NCBI RefSeq assembly: GCF_042661465.1
Contig: NZ_JBHSWE010000001.1
Location: 4,402,001-4,466,000 of the forward strand
Reading direction: 5' to 3'
DNA from: Marinobacterium_A aestuariivivens
Lineage (GTDB): Bacteria; Pseudomonadota; Gammaproteobacteria; Pseudomonadales; Balneatricaceae
DNA: 64,000 nucleotides
The notes under the pieces are model-generated. The model was given only the letters and a program-made list of their open reading frames with translations, made no database searches and was not told where the DNA came from. Made by a program: the position numbers and the translations under genes. Below, in pieces: positions 54,036 to 62,878 of the stretch (position 1 is the stretch's first letter; every line of letters starts with the position of its first letter).

Positions 54036-54974
54036 ATGACTTGTTTACACGTCGAAAAGACTGCAAGAGCGGCGGTGCACTCGCTGGATCACTTTGCACT
54101 GGAGGTACCGCAGCTCTGCATCGCACAGGCTTTTTACGAAGCTTTCGGACTGAAGGTAAAAAGGCAGGGGAATAGCCTCGAATTACAAGCCTTCGGCAGC
54201 GACCCCTGTTGGGGAAAGCTCTATACCGGCAAGAAAAAACGGCTGCGGCATCTGTGCTTCGGTGCATATGAGCAGGACATGCCGGCAATCGAGCGACAAC
54301 TCGAGGCGGCCGGCGTCCCGCGGTTGCCGACTCCGCATGGTGAGGATGGGCGCGGCCTCTGGTTTCATGATCCGGACCAAAATCTGATCCAGGTTCGGGT
54401 GGCTCCCAAAGTGACGCCTGACGAAAAGGCATCCGGCGTCATCCCGTCGGCCGATGCGGGGACACGCGGTGCGCCCAATCGTCAGGACAGGACCGGAGTG
54501 CGTCCAATCCGGCTGTCCCATGTGTTGATTTTCGTCACCGATGTCGAGCGTAGTATCGGTTTCTTTGAAGACACGCTCGGTCTGCGCCTCTCGGACCGGT
54601 CGCGTGACATCGTCGCCTTTTTGCATGCGCCCCACGGCGCCGACCACCACACCCTGGCATTCGTGAAGTCTGAAAGCGGCGGGTTCCATCACTGCAGCTG
54701 GGCTGTATCCGGTATCGACGAGGTGGGTCTGGGTGCGATGCAGATGGCCGAAGCCGGCTGGCCCGAAGGCTGGGGTGTCGGGCGTCATGTGCTGGGCTCC
54801 AACTATTTTCACTATGTCCGTGATCCCTGGGGCAGCTATTCGGAATACTCCTGGGATATCGATTACATCCCGGCTACGGTGGAGTGGGAAGCCATGGATC
54901 ACCATCCGGAGGATTCGCTCTATTTATGGGGGCCCGACGTGCCCGAGGATTTTGCAGTGAACCACGAGATATAG
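54036..54974 (+). CDS. Type I (VOC) extradiol ring-cleavage dioxygenase, copy 2
   Basis: A 312-residue protein with two VOC modules. Metal ligands: His in IRLSHVLIFVTD, His in GGFHHCSWAVSGID and Glu in GSYSEYSWDIDYI. GVGRHVLGSNYFHYVRDPWGS is a hallmark of catechol-type dioxygenases. It follows the TfdB-like hydroxylase by 63 bp and probably cleaves that enzyme's product. Its C-terminal layout parallels copy 1 (LYLWGPDVPEDF versus LYQWGPSMSVEDF), so the two are distant paralogues. Confidence 0.88.
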   Translation: MTCLHVEKTARAAVHSLDHFALEVPQLCIAQAFYEAFGLKVKRQGNSLELQAFGSDPCWGKLYTGKKKRLRHLCFGAYEQDMPAIERQLEAAGVPRLPTPHGEDGRGLWFHDPDQNLIQVRVAPKVTPDEKASGVIPSADAGTRGAPNRQDRTGVRPIRLSHVLIFVTDVERSIGFFEDTLGLRLSDRSRDIVAFLHAPHGADHHTLAFVKSESGGFHHCSWAVSGIDEVGLGAMQMAEAGWPEGWGVGRHVLGSNYFHYVRDPWGSYSEYSWDIDYIPATVEWEAMDHHPEDSLYLWGPDVPEDFAVNHEI

Positions 54975-55133
54975 CGGAAGGTAGGCCAAACAGAAATTTT
55001 AAGTATTTACGGGGCCGTTTTATCCTGGATATTCAGTCATATATTTGGCTGGAGTGTGCACTGTTGATTAAATTGAATAGACATTCCTGTTGCCGTCTCT
55101 GCATTTAAATATTGTATTTTTATGAGGCTTTAA

Positions 55134-55616
55134 ATGGTGATTGCTACTCGAACCATGACCGACGAACAGCGTAAATCGGTTGCCTTGGAGTACCTTAAGG
55201 CATTTGATAATGGCGGGGTTACATCGAGCGGTGACTCAATACTGAGCCTTTTCGCTGAGGATGCTCAGGTCTACTTCCCAAAATGGGGCCTGGCTAACGG
55301 TAGAGATCAGATAGGCCAGTTGTTTAGCGATGTGGCCAGTACGATCGAATCCATTGAACATCATTTTTCCCATTTCAACTGGGTTTTCTCGGGTGACGAC
55401 CTTCTGGTTTGCGAAGGTACCAGTCATGGTAAGCATCAGGATGGTGCCTGGCGCGCAGGTGTCCCCGAGTGGGGAGCCGGTCGCTGGTGTGATGTCTTTG
55501 AGATCCGGGACTGGAAAATACAGCGCTGTTTTATTTACCTGGATCCGGACTATGCCGGAAAAGATTCAGATCGGTATCCGTGGATAAAAAACAGTCAGGA
55601 AAATCAAGGGGACTAA
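55134..55616 (+). CDS. SnoaL/NTF2-like protein
   Basis: A 160-residue cone-fold protein: MTDEQRKSVALEYLKAFDNGG, ILSLFAEDAQVYFPKWGLANGRDQIGQLFSDVA and WCDVFEIRDWKIQRCFIYLDPDYAGKD. A pocket-type fold of this family often serves as isomerase or dehydratase. Its stop is 1 bp before the AzoR-like start, so they are cotranscribed. Start at ATG 55134 or at the ATG at 55155 (MTDEQRK). Confidence 0.82.
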   Translation: MVIATRTMTDEQRKSVALEYLKAFDNGGVTSSGDSILSLFAEDAQVYFPKWGLANGRDQIGQLFSDVASTIESIEHHFSHFNWVFSGDDLLVCEGTSHGKHQDGAWRAGVPEWGAGRWCDVFEIRDWKIQRCFIYLDPDYAGKDSDRYPWIKNSQENQGD

Positions 55617-55617
55617 G

Positions 55618-56246
55618 ATGAAAAAACTTCTGCAGATCAGGACCAGTATTTTTTCCGGACAGGGGCAATCGAACCGGCTTTCCGATGCCTTCGTCGCAGC
55701 CTGGCGGGACAACCATTCGCAGAGCGAGGTCGTCGTCCGCGACTTCGCCGAAGAGTCGGTACCCCATCTCGATGGGGCGGGTTTCAGGGCCTTCCTGGCC
55801 AAACCGGAGGAGCGGACCGCCGAGCAGCAGGCGCGCGTCGACTATTCCGACGCTCTGATCGACGAGCTGAAAGCGGCTGATGTCGTCGTCATCGGTCTGC
55901 CGATGTACAACCTGGGGTGCCATCGACACTGAAGGCGTATTTCGACCATATTGCGCGTGCCGGCATTACCTTTCGCTATACGGAGAGCGGACCGCAGGGC
56001 CTGCTTTGCGGCAAGAAAGTCTACATCTTCGCCACTAGGGGTGGACGCTACTTCGGTACGCCGCTCGACACCCAAACCGACTTCGTGCGCAACTTTCTTG
56101 GCCTGATCGGCATCACGGATGTCGAGATCATTTATGCCGAGGGCCTGAACATGGGCGAGGAGAGCAGAGCGGCCGGGCTGGCCGGCGCAGAGTCGGAGCT
56201 GAGTCGCATCCTGGCACTTGCACTCAATATTAACCCGGCGGGTTAA
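55618..56246 (+). pseudogene. azoR: FMN-dependent NADH:quinone/azo reductase (AzoR-like), frameshifted
   Basis: First frame: MKKLLQIRTSIFSGQGQSNRLSDAFVAAW and VVVIGLPMYNLG (FMN phosphate and flavin loops). Second frame: VPSTLKAYFDHIARAGITFRYTESGPQGLLCGKKVYIFATRGGRY. One G restored to the run 55914-55917 gives MYNLGVPSTLKAYFD and about 209 residues. The last codons (INPAG and the stop) come from the inserted element copy A at 56230. Could reduce quinones formed by the pathway. Confidence 0.87.
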
Positions 56247-56383
56247 TACATGAAGCAGGGATGCTTCATCATTGGCCGCAGGCCAATGCGAACGCCACCA
56301 AAGCCAGCATGTCCGCGCACCTGCGCCCGCTTTTGTGGCGTGACTGACAAATAGGTAGGGAACCTATTTGTCAGCCAGGTTAA
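56230..56383 (+). mobile_element. Small hairpin-rich mobile element (MITE-like), copy A
   Basis: A 154-bp unit from TTAACCCGGC to GCCAGGTTAA, with TA on each side (56228-56229, 56384-56385). Successive structures are a terminal palindrome TTAACCCGGCGGGTTAA (56230-56246), GAAGCA-GGGA-TGCTTC (56252-56267), ATTGGCC-GCA-GGCCAAT (56271-56287), CGCCAC...GTGGCG (56293-56340) and a 12-bp stem TGACAAATAGGT (56345-56373). No coding capacity. It supplies the azoR stop codon. Family name unknown. Confidence 0.78.
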
Positions 56384-56880
56384 TAGTTGAATCTGACTAG
56401 CCGGATTTTGATCGGCCTAACAGCACATACGCGAACTTGCGACTGCTTTTGAGGAGAACCTGTTTTCCTGTCGGTGTGTGGCTTTCTTCTGACTCATGAT
56501 ACACACCTTCATGGGCAGGTGATCTTACCTGCGTCTGTGTGTCCGGCAATATGCCATCCGTTTCGATTGCTTGTTCGGTCGCACCCGGACTGTATTGTCA
56601 GGAACGTTCCATGCTGAGGTTATCTTCGAGCGCTGTGTTGATGGCAGCGGATGGACTTCATAGGATCGTAGCGGACATGGCCGACTTGTCTTGGGCGCAA
56701 GAGCGGTACATAATGCGCTCTTATCCCGTTGGGCGAACGGGAAAAATCTGTTTTCTAACAATGAGTTGGGTGCTGCAGTATCTTCCCTTCACCCGCTCCA
56801 TTTCAGCTCCGTTTCCTATATCCAACGACTCCAGCAAGTTCCAAGGATAGATTCAACCCGAAAACCTTAAAGGGGCCCGC
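56384..56880. other. Intergenic region between element copy A and IS30
   Basis: I see no convincing gene; open stretches here lack recognisable motifs. It contains the uninterrupted repeat at 56478-56546. Confidence 0.4.
56478..56546. repeat. Uninterrupted copy of the repeat that hosts element copy B
   Basis: GTGGCTTTCT...GGTGATCTTA joined directly to CCTGCGTCTGTGTGTCCGG. The same two halves flank the 206-bp insert at 14643-14848. The TA at 56526-56527 marks the empty insertion site. Confidence 0.75.
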
Positions 56881-57956
56881 GAATTCAACTCCGAAGTGCG
56901 ACACCCGCCTATGCGGCCTGAAGGTATTCTTGGAATACCACTTCAGGCTGCCTGAACCCGAGGCATTTGCGAGGCCTCAGGTTTAACTGTTTCTCCGCTT
57001 GCCGGACATCTTCGTCAGTGATCGTTCGAAGATCCGTACCCTTCGGGATGTACTGGCGCAGCAGGCCGTTAAAGTTCTCGTTCAGCCCTCGCTCAGTACG
57101 GATGGGCAAAGTAGACCTCCGTGTTCAGCGCCTCGGCGATGGCCTTGTGCTCAACGAACTCGGAGCCGTTATCCGCCGTGATCGTATGCACGTGTGCCGC
57201 ATAGGGCTTGAGCTTGAGCATATCGATGATGGCATCCCGCACATCGGTGGCCCGTTTGGCTTCCACCTTGCGCACCAGATACATCTGGCTCTTGCGCTCT
57301 GCCAGGGTGACCAGGGCACCGCTCCCGTGCTTGCCCAAGACCGTATCGACTTCCCAGTCACCGAAGCGCTCCCGCGTGTCCACAATTGCCGGTCGCTCAT
57401 CGATAGATCGAGGCTCCGGAATGACCGAGCGCTTGTTGTTGCTACCTCTGCGATACCGTTTATGCCCTTGGCGCAACGCCTTGTAAAGCTTGCCGCCACG
57501 TGCCTTGTCCGCCGCCACATGGCGGTAGATCCACTCGTGACTCACCGACATGCCGATAAGTTTGCCGACGCCACTGATCTGTTCCGGGCTCCACCGCCAG
57601 GACAGCGTCAGTTCCACGTACATGACGGTCTGCTCTGGCACCCTGTACTTGCTTGCTCCGACCCGACGTGCGCAGGCTCTGGCATGCGCCTCCTCGGGCT
57701 GATACACCCCGTTATGACTGTTACGCATCATCTCCCGGTAGACCGTGGAACGATGGACGTCTACTACTGTGGCGATCGCTGCTGGCGAACATCCCTGCGC
57801 AAGGAGAACCGATATCTGGTATCGTTTCCCCTCGGTCAACTGCTGATAGCTCATGGTGATACTGCTGCTTTCTTTGGCGAGATGAAGCGTACCACCGTCG
57901 GCAGTTGACCACCTCTCGCCGCTCAACCATGAGTGTCGCACTTATTATCTGAATTC
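56881..57956 (-). mobile_element. IS30-family insertion sequence
   Basis: A unit of about 1.08 kb. The ends share GAATTCA and AAGTGCGACAC: left 56881-56904, right 57933-57956 in inverted orientation, with a divergent middle. Size, transposase and ends fit IS30. No clear target duplication could be recognised. Confidence 0.65.
56909..57854 (-). pseudogene. IS30-family transposase with a small internal deletion
   Basis: Starts MSYQQLTEGKRYQISVLLAQG at 57854, with an HTH (SPAAIATVVDVHRSTVYREMMRN), then the DDE core: Asp in GDWEVDTVLGKHG, Asp in ITADNGSEF and Glu in RGLNENFNGLLRQYIPKGTD. At about 57103-57110 the frame breaks after FAHPY; relatives continue FAHPYSSWERGLNEN, so roughly 8 bp are lost. 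The product would lack the catalytic Glu, so the copy is inactive unless this is an assembly error. Confidence 0.88.
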
Positions 57957-57964
57957 CCGACACC

Positions 57965-58144
57965 ATGATCATCAATGTAAAAAGTTCGTTACGCGGAAGT
58001 TGTCACTCAATCGCGGCCAAGCATCTGCCCCGACATCTGGCCGAGTACTGCTACCGGTTCAATAACCGTTTTAATCTGCGAGCTCTGTTCCCAAGCTTGG
58101 TCGCCATGCCGTGCGAACACCGCCAATGCCGTATCGGCTGCTAA
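57965..58144 (+). pseudogene. IS1595-family transposase, C-terminal fragment
   Basis: The frame reads SLRGSCHSIAAKHLPRHLAEYCYRFNNRFNLRALF. The pattern WLRGxHHGVSxKHLxxYLxEFxYRFNRR closes IS1595 transposases. The rest of the element is missing. Confidence 0.7.
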
Positions 58145-58393
58145 AGATGGCTGAGGTTTTGGGGTAATCAGGTATGCGGATGCTGCAAAAGAAGCCCGAG
58201 CGAGTGAAAAAGTACTTCGAGCACCGGCATATCGCCTACGCGGCGTGAATGTATTTGCAGGTCGGGTTAATAACACGTAAATAAGCAGGAGACCCATCTG
58301 AGACACCTCAAACAATCAGTTGGTTAGAATTGGGTGTCCCGTTAGCTCCAACATACATGCAGAGACATATGTGGGAATGTTGGATTGCTATCG
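58145..58393. other. Short intergenic stretch
   Basis: No gene is visible. CGGGTTAATA with a nearby AAGCAGG at 58264-58290 vaguely recalls the hairpin-rich element but is too degenerate to call. Confidence 0.25.
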
Positions 58394-60868
58394 TTAATTG
58401 GAAATTGAAACGTTTTTTTCTGGTTTGCTTGCAACGTAGTCCGGAAAAATGGCTTTGCGAATAATTGCATGCACACCCAGATTACCATCCACCACTTGGG
58501 TAATACCAAAATCTACTGCCACGGAAATCAGTGAGATGGCTTCATCTTCACTCAGTTGATGGGCCTTCATAAGATAATGGCGGGCTTTTCTGAAAGCATC
58601 CCGCATAGCTCCTTCCATTGATGAATTTTTATACACCTGAGTTTGGGCATTAGGTCCAAGTTCGGTCTGATAGTCGGAGAAGCTCATGCCCTGCAAGACC
58701 CATTCATCCGGCGTTTCCAGAAACGGATGACTGAGTCCATCCATAAAGCTGCCTTTTATATCGCTTTGTTTGTGTAGCACCAATTGGAATACGCCGGTTA
58801 AAGAGCATTCGATGGCGGTGCCGCATAATTCCGAATCGCCTTGCGAAGCATGGGGATCACCGACCGAGAATCGTGCTCCCGATGTAGCAACAGGCAGGAA
58901 TAACTTAGCGCCTTTTCCCGCGCGCCAGTTATCCATATTGCCGCCAAAATAGCTGGGTGGAATCGAATCAACCATACCGTCTTCCCTCGGCGCAACTGCC
59001 ATCACTCCGAAATGTGGTCTGACGGGAATCGTTGCTTTTTCGAGTATGCCGAACTGTTTGTCGATACTGGCATGATCGACCGGTATTCCCGGGTAGTCAA
59101 TGGTCGGGTGCACAATACCATAAGGATCGGTCTGTGGTGTCCAGCGAAAATTATAGATCGCCTTGGCATGTGGTGGGTGGGTGTGCTGATGCACTTCGTA
59201 TACGGTCACCACTTCACGCTTTTTGGGTTCGGTCAGCAAATCGTCATATTGAAAGCCCCACCAGGTGGCAGCGTTGCTGCCAAAGTGTTTTCCTTGATGC
59301 TCCGAGCTGCGGCTGAGACGGGGTTGAATATCGAGTATGCGTATTTCCAGCACATCGCCGGGTTCGGCATCGGTGACATACACCGGGCCGGTGCAGATAT
59401 GTACACCAAAACCCTCTCCGGCACCGCGTCCAAATATTGTGGCATCCATCGGCCCAGCACCGCGCCGGTCTACGTTTTTGGCAGTGCGCGTCCAATGGAA
59501 AACGCTTTGCGCTCCGGCATCACCCTCAATCATACGTTCACAGTCATCGCTAGCATGCTGGGACAAGGTTTCAATGGTCACAATATCGCCAGAGCGAATG
59601 GTTAACACCGGTTTAATCTCATTGCTGAAATAGCCCCAGTGAACGGTTTTATCCGACACTGGCAGATAATACTGCCGAGGTGCGTGAGCATTTGTCTGCG
59701 CTGGTACGCTGTCCTCTGGTGCAAGTGCGCGTTTAGGCGCAAGCCTCAGGGAAAGAGCGTAACGAGCGTGATCATCCAGTACGTCTTGAAACGGTCGGCG
59801 CCGCTGTTGAATATCGTCTTGCAACGTCAATTTCTGAGGTTCGGTGACTGGTAAACGAGCAGAGGGTTTTGTTTGTGGGCAACCACGCCGAAGCTGTTCA
59901 TGCAGATCCTGAGGCGGTGCCGCACGGTAGCTTTTCGGCGACATGCCCATAAACTGCGAAAAGGTGCGGCTGAAATTAGCAGCGTCATTAAACCCCCAGC
60001 GATAGCACAACTGGGCAATACTGAATTGTGCCAAGGCCGGATTAGCCAGATCAATGCAGCAATGTTGTATCCGCCGGCTTTTCAGGTATTCGCTGAACGT
60101 TGTGCCACTGTTTTTGAACAGCTTCTGTATGTACCTTGCTGATAATCCTTCCTGTGCGGCGATTTTATCAATATGCAGATCAGGATCATCCAGACGGGAA
60201 TCTACCGATCGGCAAACGCGGCGTAAGTGGGCCAATTGCACATCTGTGACGTCATCATTGGCTCCTGAATGTTTATGTGAGAGACAGGCCACCAGTAATT
60301 CGGCCAGCGTCGTTTCCAAGGCAGGCAGTTCATTGCGATCCAGATGCGGCAACTGATCGGTCAGCGATTGCAGCATGTTCAGGCATAACGTCCCCATACC
60401 CTGTTCTGTATTGATACGATTCGCTTCCTGTCGTCCAGTTCGCACTAGCCTGAGCAGAAAGCTAGAAGACTCCAGTTTGATCAACATAATTCTGAAATGG
60501 GTTTGCAATACCATTTGCCAGAATTGACTTGGATCGAGCAACATGATATCGCCCGAGCGTAATGTGACTGACTGATCGTCTTCTAGCACCTGCGCGGTGC
60601 CATCAAGCAAGGCGAGCACCAATACAGTGCCTTGTACGGGCTGGGTTGCTTTGCCTGAAATTGGCGAGAGAATCTGTGGGGTTGCGGTGAGTTGTACAAA
60701 TACTGAGTCGCGTGTCGAGACCGACAGTGCCATATGGCTACAATCATCGCTATAGCCTAAACTCACAGCATCGCTCACCAGACCGAGCCTGGAAAGTATC
60801 TCATTCCAGGCCGGCTGGCGTAACTCTGTCGGTACAGCGCTGGTGGAGAAGCGTTTCAGATCAGTCAA
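58394..60868 (-). CDS. AraC-type regulator fused to an acetamidase/formamidase domain
   Basis: One uninterrupted frame of 824 codons. Residues about 1-200 form an AraC_binding_2-like sensor (RFSTSAVPTELRQPAWNEIL; VLEDDQSVTLRSGDIMLLDP). Residues about 212-315 form a complete AraC HTH pair (LHIDKIAAQEGLSARYIQKLFKNSGTTFSEYLKSRRIQ; SIAQLCYRWGFNDAANFSRTF; GMSPKSYR). After a linker of about 80 residues, about 398-815 is a full FmdA/AmdA enzyme: VHWGYFSNEIKPVLTIRSGD, DRRGAGPMDATIFG, GVHICTGPVYV, GSNAATWWGFQYDDLLTEPK and GDPHASQGDSELCGTAIE. The start is TTG 60868, since an in-frame stop lies four codons upstream. It follows a second formamidase gene by 55 bp. Formamidase hydrolyses formamide or short amides to ammonia and acid. 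Confidence 0.87.
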   Translation of the reverse strand: MTDLKRFSTSAVPTELRQPAWNEILSRLGLVSDAVSLGYSDDCSHMALSVSTRDSVFVQLTATPQILSPISGKATQPVQGTVLVLALLDGTAQVLEDDQSVTLRSGDIMLLDPSQFWQMVLQTHFRIMLIKLESSSFLLRLVRTGRQEANRINTEQGMGTLCLNMLQSLTDQLPHLDRNELPALETTLAELLVACLSHKHSGANDDVTDVQLAHLRRVCRSVDSRLDDPDLHIDKIAAQEGLSARYIQKLFKNSGTTFSEYLKSRRIQHCCIDLANPALAQFSIAQLCYRWGFNDAANFSRTFSQFMGMSPKSYRAAPPQDLHEQLRRGCPQTKPSARLPVTEPQKLTLQDDIQQRRRPFQDVLDDHARYALSLRLAPKRALAPEDSVPAQTNAHAPRQYYLPVSDKTVHWGYFSNEIKPVLTIRSGDIVTIETLSQHASDDCERMIEGDAGAQSVFHWTRTAKNVDRRGAGPMDATIFGRGAGEGFGVHICTGPVYVTDAEPGDVLEIRILDIQPRLSRSSEHQGKHFGSNAATWWGFQYDDLLTEPKKREVVTVYEVHQHTHPPHAKAIYNFRWTPQTDPYGIVHPTIDYPGIPVDHASIDKQFGILEKATIPVRPHFGVMAVAPREDGMVDSIPPSYFGGNMDNWRAGKGAKLFLPVATSGARFSVGDPHASQGDSELCGTAIECSLTGVFQLVLHKQSDIKGSFMDGLSHPFLETPDEWVLQGMSFSDYQTELGPNAQTQVYKNSSMEGAMRDAFRKARHYLMKAHQLSEDEAISLISVAVDFGITQVVDGNLGVHAIIRKAIFPDYVASKPEKNVSISN

Positions 60869-60923
60869 AGTCGTGTGTTACTCTCTGATTACTGAATATT
60901 ACTTTTGCAAGTGTTATGCCATA

Positions 60924-62389
60924 TCAATTGCTACCACGGGCGGGGAACATGGATTTTTTAAGGATCGCATGGACACCCCAGTTGCCATCGACGACTTGTG
61001 TGATACCAAAGTCCGCCGCCACCGTCATCAGCGATATCGCCTCGTCTTCGTCCAGGTGCTGGGTGGTCATCAAAAAATGACGCATTTTGCGATAGGCATC
61101 GCGTAAGGCTTTATCAACAGAAGAATTGCTGTAGATATCATCTTGGGCATTGGGTCCCAGCTCACTCAGATAGTTGGCATAACTGAAGCCGTGCAGCACC
61201 CAGTCGTCCTGAGTTTCCAACAATGGGTAATTAAGTTCGGCCAAAGGTGTGCCCGGGAGGTCGGCTTTTTTGTGCAATATAAACTGAAAAGTACCGGTTA
61301 ACGAACATTCGATAGCGGTTCCGCACAGTTCGGAGTCACCTTGAGAAGCGTGTGGGTCGCCTACTGAAAACATTGCGCCATCAACGGCGACTGGGAAAAA
61401 ATCTTTGCACCCTTGCCAATTCGCCAGTTGTCGATGTTGCCGCCGGTGTAGTTAGGTGGAATGGAGTTCACCATATTCGCTTCGGCAGGAGCAAGGCCGA
61501 TAGTGCCGAAGTGTGGGCGGATCGGTATACGGATATCACGCAGGATATTGTCTTTTTTAGTGATGGTGTTGGGATCTACCGGCACGCCTGGATAATCGAT
61601 AGTGGGATGAACAACGCCGAAGGGATCGGTTTGCGGTGTCCAACGATAGTTATAGACTGCCTTGGCCCAATTACGCTCTCCAGTAGCATCGACTTCATAG
61701 ATGGTGACGACTTCTCGTTGTTTCGGCTCAGTGAGCATATCTCCGTAATGAAATCCCCAATTGGCAGCAGCATTGCTACCAAAAGTCTTGCCTTTGTATT
61801 TGGGATTGCCGCTGGGTCTTGGTGTGACATCGGCAATGCGTACTTCCAGAATATCACCTGGCTGAGCGCCTTTGATTCGCACTGGTCCGGTACAGATATG
61901 CACACCCGCACCAGCACCCGCACCAATGTTGGCATCCATCGGACCGGCACCACGACGGTCGACACCTTTGCGTTGGGCATCCCAATAAAAAATGCTTTCA
62001 GCACCTGGGTCGCCTTTCACCATCCGTTCAGCATCATCATTGGAATGGTGGGTTAGGGTTTCCATGGTGACAAAGTCGCCCGATTCGATCTCAACGGTGG
62101 GTTTGGCTATTTTGCTGAAATAGCCCCACATAACGGTTTCCGGGGTGGCAGGAATGTAATAATGCATCGGGCCGGGAGCGTCTGGATCTTTTGAAGCATT
62201 AGTTGCGCCTGCGGCATAACTCATCGGCGACATGGTGACGCCCATTGCGCCCAGTGAGGCGGCCCCGCCACCGACAAGGGAGTTCCGCAGAAAAGAACGC
62301 CGTGCCGTATCAAATTCCTCGACGACATCTTTTTTATTCTCCGCTGTGATGCCATGTGTGCAACCTGCTGTGCAAATATGCTCTGTCAT
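60924..62389 (-). pseudogene. Tat-exported acetamidase/formamidase, frameshifted
   Basis: ATG 62389 (MTEHICTAGCTHG) with AGGAG upstream. An N-terminal leader has a twin-arginine motif, ARRSFLRNSLVGGGAASLGAM, so the enzyme should be exported folded. The FmdA/AmdA domain begins at PMHYYIPATPETVMWGYFSK; TLTHHSNDDAERMVKGDPGAES, DRRGAGPMDANIGAGAGAGVHICTGP and GDPHASQGDSELCGTAIECSL are intact. A missing base in the run 61396-61401 splits it; repaired, KIFFPVAVDGAMFSVGDPH restores about 488 residues. It is closely similar to the enzyme half of the downstream AraC fusion and is probably cotranscribed with it. Confidence 0.87.
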
Positions 62390-62662
62390 GATTTTCTCCT
62401 CGGATAACTGCTTGATGTTGAACGCGCCCCGGCTGTCCAGCACGTGCAGATATTATGTTCCGGAGGGTGCGGTTTCTTCTTGTCGGCAGGCGCACTAATT
62501 CTTGTCGGTGGCAATATATTTTGGCATGGAGCCGCTGTTACCTAGTTGAAGATCACTTATCAAAAAGCCATTTTACCAAACCCCAGGTACAGTATACCTA
62601 TTTCCGAGATCCCGCCTGATGTTGTCGTAAGATGGATCCATTTTTGAACAAGGAGGTTGTAC
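62390..62662. promoter_or_regulatory. Upstream region of the formamidase pair
   Basis: About 270 bp, no gene seen. It should contain the promoter of the minus-strand formamidase operon and is the likeliest place for binding by the AraC half of the fusion, but I cannot define a site. Confidence 0.3.
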
Positions 62663-62771
62663 ATGGCCAAGATGGCCCGGGTTGTTGTGCCAGGGTACCC
62701 TCATCACGTAACACAAACGTGGTAGCCGGCGGCAGAAGAGGTTCTTCTGCGAGGAAGATTATCGGTATTGA
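62663..62771 (+). pseudogene. REP-associated tyrosine transposase (RAYT / IS200-like), 5' fragment
   Basis: AGGAGG then ATG at 62663: MAKMARVVVPGYPHHVTQ, continuing after a one-base shift as RGSRRQKRFFCEEDYRY. This is the N-terminus of RAYT proteins (MxRxPRxVxPGxPHHVTQRGNRRQxVFF). It stops after about 35 residues, before the catalytic Tyr, so only a relic remains. Confidence 0.75.
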
Positions 62772-62878
62772 ACTAAACCGCTTCGCGGTAGCTCCAGGCC
62801 TCAGACGCTCCCCCACGTTCCCCATTGCCCACACTTATCTGTGACCACTGTCGGTCGACCTGATGAAGGAGATAAGTG

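Noticed and set aside
56539..56850. Possible small gene between the repeat and IS30
   Set aside because: Composition is odd, with no conserved motif and no clear RBS; partly overlaps the repeat.
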